DNA of 64,000 nt from Streptococcus suis (GTDB lineage: Bacteria > Bacillota > Bacilli > Lactobacillales > Streptococcaceae): assembly GCF_002960625.1 (NCBI RefSeq), contig NZ_POJH01000034.1:1-64000 (forward strand), given 5' to 3'. The translations under genes were made by a program, and so were the position numbers. The notes under the pieces were generated by a model. It worked only from the letters and a program-made list of their open reading frames with translations. It did no database searches and was not told the origin of the DNA. Positions 1 to 10,100 of the stretch are shown here, one piece after another (position 1 is the first letter of the stretch; each line of letters starts with the position of its first letter).

Positions 1-51
1 CTGTTTAAAAAGTCATAAGATTAGTCACTGGTAGGAATTAATCTAACGTAT

Positions 52-135
52 TTATTTATCTGCGTAATCACTGTTTTTAGTCTGTTTCAAAACAGTAGAT
101 GTTTTATCTACATTACGCATTTTGAATACCAACAT
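52..135 (-). CDS. 27-residue peptide gene of the inserted element
   Basis: Function unknown. An ATG follows a strong ribosome binding site (AAGGAGGG, about 6 bases upstream) and opens a 27-codon frame starting MLVFKMRNVDK and ending YADK; the peptide is hydrophilic and basic, with no membrane segment. It follows the 54-codon frame at 156-320 by 20 bases, so the two look like a tiny operon. It lies outside the SNF2 gene, in the element that interrupts it. The strong RBS argues that it is translated. An alternative start is the sixth codon (also ATG). Confidence 0.5.
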   Translation of the reverse strand: MLVFKMRNVDKTSTVLKQTKNSDYADK

Positions 136-155
136 GACGAATCCCTCCTTCTTAA

Positions 156-320
156 TTACAAATTTTTAGCATCTAATTTAACTTCAATTCCTATTATACA
201 AAATTTTAAGATATGGTGCAAGTCAGCACGAACACGAACCGTCTTATCTCCCATTATATCTTTTTTTGCACTGATTGGTGTATCATTTCGTTTTTCTTTT
301 TGTGCGCCTAAATTTCCCAC
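156..320 (-). CDS. 54-residue mobile-element protein, GTG start
   Basis: A GTG-initiated frame beginning VGNLGAQKEKRNDT and containing KDIMGDKTVRVRADLH. The N-terminal half resembles, from memory, short conserved proteins that accompany replication or mobilisation genes in streptococcal mobile elements; the KTVRVRADLH segment resembles the DNA-binding beta strand of ribbon-helix-helix proteins (inference). A modest ribosome binding site (AGAAGTGAG) precedes the GTG. The C-terminal part (FCIIGIEVKLDAKNL) does not continue as a second helix, so the gene may be a truncated version. It is the first gene next to the SNF2 breakpoint. Confidence 0.45.
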   Translation of the reverse strand: MGNLGAQKEKRNDTPISAKKDIMGDKTVRVRADLHHILKFCIIGIEVKLDAKNL

Positions 321-368
321 AATCACTCACTTCTTTCTATTTCTTCTTATTCTTATTTTATCATCAAC

Positions 369-410
369 AATCACAAATCACTTGTGATTTGTGATAAGTG
401 ATTTGTGATT
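369..410. repeat. Cluster of 14-bp repeats beside the element junction
   Basis: The 14-mer AATCACAAATCACT (369-382) recurs as a perfect inverted copy AGTGATTTGTGATT (397-410), with a further copy of the core TGATTTGTGAT at 385-395. It lies between the SNF2 junction and the first small gene of the inserted element. It could be a regulator or integrase/excisionase binding site, or part of the element end; the sequence alone cannot decide. Confidence 0.6.
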
Positions 411-3400
411 AATATATCACATTCTTTTTTATTTTGAATGTCCGCAAAATCCGTCCTACATCTGAGGGGCGCCAAGGAACATCTAAGTGGTGAACAGCTT
501 TCATTCGTGATTGCACGTTTAGACCCGTTCCACCTTTTTCCGTCGAAGCCATGAGAATCCGCACTTCTCCGCTATTGACCTTTCTAGACAGTGAGTTTTT
601 CTTTTCATCAGTATTGGCGTCATGGACAAAGGCAATTTCTTCTTTTGGAATCCCTCGATCAACCAGCAAAGCTTTTAGTTCATTGTAAACATCAAAGCCT
701 TCTTCCTTACTTTTAGGTGTTCCAATATCAGAAAAAATCATCTGAGTGGCTTTGTCTTCAGCTCCATCACGGTAGATTCGTTCGACATTATCGACCACTT
801 GAAGGATTTTCTGATTATCTGCTAAGGTATAAGCAGGGTCAATCAACCGCATATCAATAGCTAGTTTTCTGGCTTCTCCTGTGATTTTAAGCATGTTATC
901 TCTACTTGGATCAACACTACCTGACTTGATAGCGTCTGAACGCTTTACTAGCTCTTCCAAATAGTATTTCTGAGCTTGTGTTAACTCGCTTTCCACTGCA
1001 ATAATTTTAGCTTCAGGTACAGGTAAGTCGAGCATATCTGAAGTCTGAATATCGGCAGTTTCCTTGTAGATTCGCATGAGTTCAGGCAGGTTGACAAATT
1101 TCTTGAACCGTTTCTTAGGTTGATACTTATCACCTGTCGGGGCTAGTTCCATAGAGTTTTCGATATTCCCAAAAGCCCCAACCCACGAATCAAAATTTGA
1201 TACCTGGTATCGTTCCAAAACATCGGGCTGAATGTAATTCATCATGGTGAAAAGTTCACTGATAGAGTTAGAAACTGGTGTTCCTGTCGCAAAAACGACA
1301 TTTCTATCTCCATGCTCTGCCTGAACCTGTCTCACCTTCATCTCCATGTCTATGTTCTTTTTTGAAGTAGTATTGGTGATTCCCGCGACATTCCCAAGTC
1401 CAGTGATTGGACGGATATTCTTAAAGTGATGAGCCTCATCCACAAAGAGAAAATCAATGCCAAGATTTTCAAATTCAATAAAGGTATCTCGCTCTAGTTT
1501 TTGGAGTTCTTCCAACTGGTGTTCCAATCCCTTAATCGAACGTTCCGCTTCTTTCACCGTGTAATCACTGTCACTTCCTAGCTTGATTTCTCGGAGTTGC
1601 TCGAGTTTGTCATTGATATAGGTGACCTGTTTTTCACGACTCATCGGTATCTTCTCAAATTGTGAATCCCCAATGACAATGGCATCATAGTCCCCTGTAA
1701 TAATACGGGACACAAACTGCTTACGTTTGGCTTTGGCAAAGTCTTTCTTAGTGGTCACATAGACTTTCTTGGTTGGGAAAAATTTCATGATTTCTTGACC
1801 AAACTGAGCAGTCAGACTAGACGGCACCACATAAAGTGGTTTATGTACCATTCCGAGTTCTTTCAGTTTGAATCCTGCCCCAAGCATGGTAAGTGTTTTA
1901 CCTGAACCAACTTCATGAGCTAGTAGGGCACGTTTTTCCTCGACAATCCGTTGAATGGCATTCTTTTGGTGAGGCCGTAATGAAATATTCTGAGCAAGTC
2001 CATCAATGGTTAAATGGCTACCGTCATAGGTCTTTGATACCGTACGATTGTAGAGCCTATTATAGGTGTCTTCAATCATCTGTTGGACTTCTGGATACCT
2101 TGCTACAAAACCTTGAAAGAGTTCTTGTAGGTGTGTTTCCTTGGCACGCAGGACTGTTGTTTTCTCCACATCCGTCACATTCTTTTTCTTATCCCCTTCA
2201 ACAACTTGTTTTGTGATGGTTGGTTGATTGGAATTCAGGAGGTTTTCAAAGATTTTTCGACCACTATCATAGCGTGAAGCAGGGACACCTAAACTCCTAT
2301 CCGTTACGTTGGAATAGGTGTAGGCAAACTTAGATTGGTAAGTGATAACCCCGTCAATGGGACTGACTTCAAGGACTGTTGCTACTTCTTGGTCTGACAA
2401 TTCATAGGCTTTCCCCATAAAGGTTTCTTGGGCAAATTTTCCGTAAATAGACAAAGGAATCCAGCGTGAACCGATTCGATAATCAATGTCTGCTAAAGTA
2501 ATACGTGCTGGTTTGACCGTCTCAAGTAACCCTGCATAATGCGACCAGTTAAAGTCCTGATTGTCTTGTTTGACAAATAGGTCCACCACTTCTAACTTGG
2601 TAACGACATCCCCTGACAGAAAGTCTTGGCGAGAAACATAGGTCAATTCTCCATTCAAATACTTCTCAGGATCAGGCATAATGAGGTCGCCTAATTCCTC
2701 AATCAAGGTCATCTTCGATTCAACCTGATAGATAGACATCATATAATCGAAATCAACACCACGTCCGTCAGCCAAGCTCGAATTTAAGGCATCAAGGGCA
2801 GTATGTACCTTTTTAACCTCTTTTTCAGGACGCACTAAAGCCTTCTCAAAAGCAAGGGATTTAGTATAGATAACAGACTTTCCACTTGGATCCAGACGTT
2901 CATCTTCCAAACTAGCAAGAAGCGAATACTTATCATCACTATCAAAAAGATTACGGTTCACTGCACTGTTCAAATACCCATAGTGTTTGACAAAGCTATT
3001 ATAGGTACGATTGAGTTTGCCTAACAAGTGGTTAAAGGTCTTCTTATCATAGTCATAATGGCGTTGAATGGCAATGACCTCTTGGTAAGCATTTCGAATG
3101 TCCACCATTCCTTTGATTCGTGCCACTTCTTTATCAGACAAAGGAGCTTCATAGAAAACTGTCTTTTTATAATACCCCTTAAATTGTCCGCGTTTAGCTG
3201 CATCATCGGTCACATAGACATCCAGAGCAGTGTTATCAGTCACTTCTAAGGCATTAAAGCGATCAATCTGCTTTTGAGAATGCTTGGTGTCCCATGCTTT
3301 GAAGTTGCCCTCTTCATCGACATAGTAACTGATTTCTTCCGTCTTGGTTCCGACTCGAATGCCTTTATTATCTCGATAGTAAACTGTAGACCCCTGATAA

Positions 3401-6354
3401 CCAAAACTGTACTGACCTAGATTTTCCCTCATTTCAGCTGGAATGGAGGTATCATTGACTTGTTTGGTCAACACATCTGGGTTAATGATGACCTCATTTC
3501 TATCAATCTTTCTTGGGGCTTTTACTTGATTTAGAGCAGTTTGGACACTGGCAATCAAGTCATCACTAGTCCCCTTAACAGAAAGTGTTCCGCCGTTAAA
3601 ATTTCTGATCTCGTAGGTTCCTAGCACTTGGCTATTGTATTCCCCATCAAAATAAGGATTGAGCCAAATGCGACTATCCTTATCATAACGAATGGAACCT
3701 GAAAAGGCTAGGTCATCTTCCACATATCCCTTGTTCAGGTGTTTCTGGAAGAACAACATATCCGTTGTGACAGTGGTTCCTGCAATGGCCTTAAAGGCAG
3801 AGTCAGGCAGTCGAACCCCACCAAGAAATTCAGTTGTCTCACGAATATCTTGTAAGATGTTTTCTGTTCGCTTATCCATAGTTCCTGTGGAAGAGATAAT
3901 CGCTACTTGTCCACCATCATGGACCAAATCAAGTGACTTTTTGACAAAGTAGTCATGAATCATGTAAGGCCTATCGTACCTATTATCCGCAATTCGTATA
4001 TTGGCAAAGGGCACATTTGAAATCACCAAATCAAAACTATTGTCGTTAAAAGCCACCGTCTCAAAGCCCTTAATTTCAATGTGACTATTGGGATGAAGGT
4101 GTTTGGCAATAGCTCCTGTAATAGTATCTAATTCCACACCATATAACTCACTCTTTTCTCTTAAGTGTTTGGGCATTGCTGCAAAAAAATTCCCTGTTCC
4201 CATGGAAGGATCTAGAATTTTACCACCTGTAAAACCATCTCTTTCCAACTTATCCCACATCTGACGGATCAGGGCAGGGTCTGTATAATAGGCTGTCAAG
4301 GAGGACTGTTTCATATCCGAATACTCTTTATCTGTGACTAGGCTTTTCAGGTCTTCTCGTTCCTTAGAAAATTTTGGATTATAGTCATCAAAAAATTCAT
4401 TGGCTAGTCCACCCCAGCCTACATACTTGGCAAGGAGTTCTTGTTCATTTTTACTTGCCTGACGGTGTCCCGTTTCAAGTGTTTTAACCAAACGAATGGC
4501 CGCAATGTTTGTCTCAACCTTATCTCTAGCAGTCTTAGGATAAAAGTCTGTCATATCTTCTGGAAAATAAAAGTCCGTTACTGGAATCTCTGGAATTGTT
4601 TCGACGACTTCCTCTTCAGGAATTTGATTATCTGTTTCTTCAAGATCAGTATCGTTATGACCTTTTTCTGAACCATCTGGATCCAAAACTCCAATGTTCT
4701 GAACAGCTTCATTAACGGATTGACTTGTTTCCTCTTCCAGAAATGAAAAAAGATTTAGTTCTTGGTCCGCTTCTTCTAACTCTGTTTGTGGTTCTGCCTT
4801 TGGCTGATGAAGTGCCTGACTGACTTCTTCCCAGGTCCTCACATAAAGAACTGGATTTTGTTCAATGATATCCGAAAAGTCATTGACTAACTCAATCCGA
4901 ATCAAACCGTTCAATCGAGCATCGCTGACCGACACGACCTCAAAGTCCTGTCCCTTATAGGAAACCAATGACCCCAGAGGATAAGTGTCCAATACTCTCT
5001 GAACCAGTGGATTTTCCGCAAATTCTTCATCAACTACTTCTTTTCTCTCAGCTTTCACTAGCTTGCTCTTCCAATCTCTGAGGGTTAAATCTGACTGATT
5101 ACCTTTATTTTTTTCAAATTGCTCCGCATCTTCTCTGCTGAGTTCTTGGTGTAAAAAGGCGTAGGCAACTTGTCGCAACTCTCCAAGGGAAAGCTGACTA
5201 CCAAAGAAAAATTCAACCTTTTCATGACTTAGTCCCATTTGGAGTAGTTCTGTCGCAAGGGCTAGTTGAGTTACCGAGGCTTTGGGATAACCACCTAATA
5301 TAGCAAGGTCAGCATTTTTTAAACGAAAACGACCTGCCGCATCCAATAAAATATCGACTTGGTCTGATTCAAACTGAGATAGTTCAATCCCTAGCTGAGT
5401 CAATTTTTCTTGATTTTCTATCCTAATGACTTGTCCAATTTTTTCTAATTCCTTTTCTTCGATTGTAGTCAATGTTCTTTTCAACTCATAGGGACTGCCA
5501 TCAGCTTCTAGATAGGTAAGTAACTCCTCGCCCTCAAAGACTGGTGTCATTTCCGTCTCAGTATCAAAATCACCTCGTCTAAAACTTGGGACTTTGGAAC
5601 GTTCATTTCGAATTTGGTCAAAATATGTTAGAATCTCAAATTTACGTCGTAAAGACAACTCTTCATAAGCTGGCAGATGACTTGTTTTTCCTGTTTGAAC
5701 ATCTAGTTGAGACAAATCTACATCCAAACTAGCAATGATGAGAGAGCCATCTTCTCTAAATGATATTGCTTGATGAACACTAGCTTTGTGCTCATCACCA
5801 GTTTCTTCATTTTCTAGAACTGTTTCATCTACTTTTGTTTCAAGCTCAGGCTCGTAAGTCAAGAGAAACTGTTCAATATCTCGACTAATCCGATCCGCTA
5901 AATTATTAGCCACACGATAAACATTGACCAAATTAGCTCCCCTACTCTTTTGTAATAGAGAATCTGGTGAAATAGTTTGGTAGTGTCCATTTGAGTCTAA
6001 TAGTTGAAAACGAGTGGCCAGATTGAACAAGGCCACTTCAATCACCAAGTCTTTTTCAGACGGCGATAGTTTGTCGAGTTTTTGGAGACCAGTTTGGCCG
6101 AAAACTTGTGTATAGGTCAATAGATCATGAGCAGTATCATAAGGACTAGCCTGGACAAAAGCTGAAACATCTGTCTCAAAGTGAAGTACCTGAACAGATT
6201 TCTTAATTTCTTTCCTATTGGTTAAAAACTGACGAATAAGACTTTCCCACTCCTCATCAAAATGCTCTGCTTGGTAATATAAAAATGCTTCAAGCAGGGC
6301 TCTATCACGAGGAATGGTGGCTCTCATCATTTGTAGTAAGACTTCTTGATTCAT
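409..6354 (-). pseudogene. ICE SNF2-family helicase / N6-adenine methylase, 3' end cut off by an insertion
   Basis: Very large protein carried by Tn5252-type ICEs, thought to act on incoming or transferred DNA; its exact role is unsettled. The 1,981 residues have an acidic N-terminal part of about 650 residues, a Rossmann methylase (motif I DPSMGTGNFF near residue 715, catalytic NVPF in place of NPPY near 775), then an SF2/SNF2 helicase with Walker A HEVGSGKT near 1478, DEAHHF near 1638, TGTPVSN near 1688 and motif V-like STEKGGTGLN near 1933. The frame then runs PWRPSDV-GRILR and into a short unrelated tail. The QRxGR..RxG arginine-finger motif VI and everything after it are missing or garbled, so ATPase function is probably lost. 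The start has the RBS GGGAGGG, just downstream of an intrinsic terminator. Confidence 0.88.
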
Positions 6355-6370
6355 TATTCCCTCCCATTTT

Positions 6371-6396
6371 AAAAAGGCTGAGAGTGTTTCTCAGCC
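6371..6396 (-). terminator. Intrinsic terminator directly upstream of the SNF2 gene
   Basis: Perfect 8-bp stem GGCTGAGA/TCTCAGCC (6376-6383 and 6389-6396), loop of 5, followed on the minus strand by TTTTT and only about 8 bases later by the SNF2 ribosome binding site. There is no room for a promoter between hairpin and gene, so it must be partly read through or regulated. Confidence 0.8.
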
Positions 6397-6403
6397 CTTT
6401 GTG

Positions 6404-6955
6404 TTAATCTAGGACCAAGGCTCGTTGGTCTCTTTCTTGTGGAATACCTCCCATTACAGTTGCCACATAGTGTTGTAAGAAATGACTTTTCTGGTCTAGT
6501 AAATCTTTTTGCAAGGCAAGGTGAACCAAATCTCCAAAATAATCCTGACTGGAAATAGCCAAGTCCTGTTGAATCATGGCCTGTAAGGTTTCAAGGCTAA
6601 GTGGTGAATAATCGTCACTATCCAAAACCTCATACTGTTCCAAGGTGTCTGAGAGACTATTTGAGGACATTAAATCCATAATAAAACTAGAGCCTTCACC
6701 TGTTCGGTACAACTTTTCCAGAATGTCAGTCATATCTGCCTGTACTTCATCCTGATAACTATCAACTTTAACTCGTAGCTCATCACTTATCAAGGATAGG
6801 TCATCCTCATCCATATAATCTTGATAAACCTGATTGAGGATTGTTCTATCAGAAATACTTAATTCCAAAGAGAGAAAGGCCTTGATAAACTCTTGGTAAT
6901 CGACCTTCTCCATTTCAGACAAAGCCTCTTTCATGGTGTCAAAGTTCCAAGCCAT
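6404..6955 (-). CDS. Acidic ICE protein of unknown function, 183 aa
   Basis: I do not recognise a family. The product is acidic and predicted helical, with no signal peptide or membrane segment and many short Leu/Asp/Glu-rich helices (for example MDEDDLSLISDELRVK), so it is probably cytoplasmic. Start choice: a GTG lies one codon before the ATG at 6955, but the AGGAG ribosome binding site sits about 7 bases from the ATG and too close to the GTG, so the ATG is preferred. It overlaps the preceding calcium-repeat gene by 17 bases and is followed by the terminator in front of the SNF2 gene, so it closes the adhesin sub-operon. Confidence 0.8.
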   Translation of the reverse strand: MAWNFDTMKEALSEMEKVDYQEFIKAFLSLELSISDRTILNQVYQDYMDEDDLSLISDELRVKVDSYQDEVQADMTDILEKLYRTGEGSSFIMDLMSSNSLSDTLEQYEVLDSDDYSPLSLETLQAMIQQDLAISSQDYFGDLVHLALQKDLLDQKSHFLQHYVATVMGGIPQERDQRALVLD

Positions 6956-7130
6956 CACACAACTCCTTTTGTGGGACTAGTGGTGAATGTCCAGATTGTA
7001 GCTCTTCTAAATCAGCTTGACCATCACCATCTGTGTCAACAGACTGCGGATCGGTTCCCAAAGCTAGTTCCAGAGCATCTGTCAAACCATCTTGGTCTGA
7101 ATCCTTTTCATAAATAGTTTTTGGATTCAT
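6939..7130 (-). CDS. Small protein with thrombospondin type 3-like calcium repeats
   Basis: 63 residues carrying two acidic DxDxDG loops: DSDQDGLTDALE and DTDGDGQADLEE, separated by GTDP. This is the spacing of thrombospondin type 3 / dockerin-like calcium-binding repeats. There is no signal peptide or anchor, which is odd because such repeats usually work outside the cell. The ATG follows immediately after the TAG of the antigen I/II gene, whose last codons contain the ribosome binding site (AGGAGGAG), so the two are translationally coupled. It may be a detached C-terminal fragment of a longer surface protein or a calcium-sensing partner of the adhesin (inference). Confidence 0.75.
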   Translation of the reverse strand: MNPKTIYEKDSDQDGLTDALELALGTDPQSVDTDGDGQADLEELQSGHSPLVPQKELCDGLEL

Positions 7131-10100
7131 CTACTTCTCCTCCTTTTTCTTCAGTCCATAAGCTGTACCAAGTAGAATACCAGCTCCAATCAAGCCCAAA
7201 AGGGATTCCTGTTCCCCTGTATTTGGCAAAACGCTAGCTGGAACAGGTGGTTCTATAGTCTCAATTGGTGGTTGAGGTGGTGTGGGTTGATTTGGACTTG
7301 GTTCTTCAGGTTGAGGTGTATGTGTTACAACTGTATTTGAGCTGATGACATAGCCATTCACTGTATGAAGGTAGGTATTCTCCACCTGACCAGTCGCAAT
7401 CCGTTTCATCTGCAGGTAAACATCTGCCTGAAAAGCTGAATCATCAGAGATAGTCTCTAAGAAGGATTTATCAAATGAAATTGACACGAGGCCATTTTCT
7501 GTATCCACCTGTTGCAAGGTATATTTCGTGACTTCTGTCCCCTCTTTTAAGACAGAACCGTCTTTGAGGATGACATCCGTCATCAGATAGCTGCGATAAA
7601 CACCATTATACTCATCATGCTTTTCATCATAGTTATCTTCAAAACCATATTCAAATAAAGCAGTCGCACGATTGCTTGGAATCATCGCTCCAACCAAGCG
7701 ATAGTTAAAGGTTTGATGCAAGGCCACTTCTTTACCATCAAGGCTGTCATCTTTATGAGACAAGTCAATCACCACATCTTTTTGTGGGTCTAGTTTGGGA
7801 ACATTATTGACCACTGTTTCCGTGACATAGGCCAAGCCAAAATCAATCTGATAGGCTGTATTTTCATACTGACCACCTGTTTTGGTCAACTCATTTTTTA
7901 CCGTCATCGGAAGCGTGACAACTAAGGTTTGACCAGTCTTCACATAGGTATCATAAAAGGCTTTTGGATCATCGCTACTAAGAACTTGAATGGCTCCTTT
8001 AGGTGTAAACTGACGTTCAGCCATGGCATCTTGAACAACTTTCGGAGCTTCTGACAAACTTGCGTAGGTGCTGACAGAGATACCAGATACACGATTGCCA
8101 TCCTTATCCAAAATTTGAATGCCATCAGGAATTAGGGTAAGGGCTTCTTCTGGGTAATCGTCTACCATGTAAAATCCCTTGGCAAGAACATCATCCGTCA
8201 CGACCATGTCCTTGTATTGACTGTAATCCAAGACAATTTTGTAATAATTGACCGTATTCGGAAGAACAGTCTTTCCATCAATTGAAATACCTTCTTGATT
8301 GGTATTAGACTTATGTGGAGTTACTTTAGGGACAAAATTGGTCACCGTGTTGGTTTCATAGGCTTGCCCAAAGTCCACCTGATAAGCCACGTTTTCATAA
8401 GACTTCCCTGAATTAAGCATGGTTTCCAAAACTGTCATCGGAGTGACAATGGTAATATTCTCCCCCTTGGTCACATAAGATTCAAAAAAGTCTTGTGGGT
8501 CCTCAGGCATAAAAACTTGAAAAGCTCCTTTAGGCTGAATTTTTTGTTTGGAAAGGGCTGCTTGTAAGGAGTTAGGAGCTTCTGATAATTGAGAATAAGA
8601 CTTCACCGTGATTCCTGAAACTGTTTTACCATCAGATGCGACAAACTGAATAGCTGCTTCATCCGGCAATAAAGCTTCTTCTGGATAATCATCCACAAAG
8701 TAAAAACCTTGTGCAATCTGAGAGTTGTCTGCTTTAATCCCTCGGTATTGGTCCAAGTCCCATGAGAGAGTATAGTGATTTTGAGTTCCCACTAGCATGG
8801 GCTTCCCATTGATGTCTACTTTGTCTTTATTGAGGTTTTGTTTCTTGGGTACTGGAGAAACAAGGGTGTTGGTCACTTCCTTAGTTTCATAGCCATTGCC
8901 GAAATCAACTTGATAAGCCTTGTTTGTATAGGTCTTAGTTTGACCATAGAGACTATCTTTCACCGTCATTTTGGTCAAAAGAGCTAAAGAAGTTCCTGTT
9001 TGAACATACTGGTCATAAAAGGCTTGGTTGTCATCCGGCAAAAAGACTTGAAATGCACCTGTTGGTGTAATCTTAGCACGAGCCAATTTATCTTGAAGGT
9101 CTTTAGGGGCTTCATTTAGGGAAGCATAGTTTTTAACCGTAATTCCTGATACCTTCTGACCATCAAGCGTTGTAACAGCCGTCCCATTTTCCACCACATC
9201 AAGCACTTCCTCTGGGTAATCGTCCACAAAGAAGAAGCCTCGTGCAATTGTCTCTTTTGCAGAACGATCTCCCTTATACTGGTCCAAATCCCAAATCAAT
9301 CGGTAGTGGTTGGTTGTGCCAAGGGCTACGACCGTGTCATTAATGAGGACACCGTCCGCATTTTCATTGTTTTTATCTGGTGTAATGAGTGTGGTTGTCT
9401 CCCCATCACCTGGTGTACGAACCGTTACAACATTTGAAGTGACTGTGTAAGCATTGGTTGTACCCTTGTTCAAAAGGAGTTTGTAACTATTGGAATAGGT
9501 TGCCCCATCATTTTGAACAGAACCATAGAGTTTTGGAGCGGTCAGTTGATAAACCTTGGTTAAATCTTTATTTACCTCCTGCAACAAGTTTTCCTTTGCG
9601 GTTAAGGTCACAAAATTCTTAGTCTCATCAAAGCTAAGGACATAGTTTCCATTCTCTTTTTGTGTTGTTTCCTTATCAAATAGGTAACCAGCAGGCAAGT
9701 AGTCCTCAAAAATGAGACTAGTCGTTTGGGCACGATTGGGCGATAAGGCATCAACTGTTAAGGGATAAATCACCGTTGAATCTTTTGAGACAGTTTTCTC
9801 ATGAAGATTAGCTTGGTCACTGTTGACCACTTCTTTCATAATCTCTGGACTTGTCGTCAAACGGTACGCATGATAATGGACAGTGGGTACTTGTGGTGGC
9901 GTTGGAAGTTCTTTTGGAATAGGTTTGACAGGTAAGGTTACCTTGGTCAAAGTTAGACTAGGCTGCACCACTTCTTCCAAAGGCTTTGGCGTGAAGGTTA
10001 CGGGCTTTTCTGGTATAAAAGTTTTTGGTGTATAGACATCTGGTGTTACCGTAATAGGTTCTGGAACGGGTTCAAGTTCCACCGCTACATGAGGTTTGGG

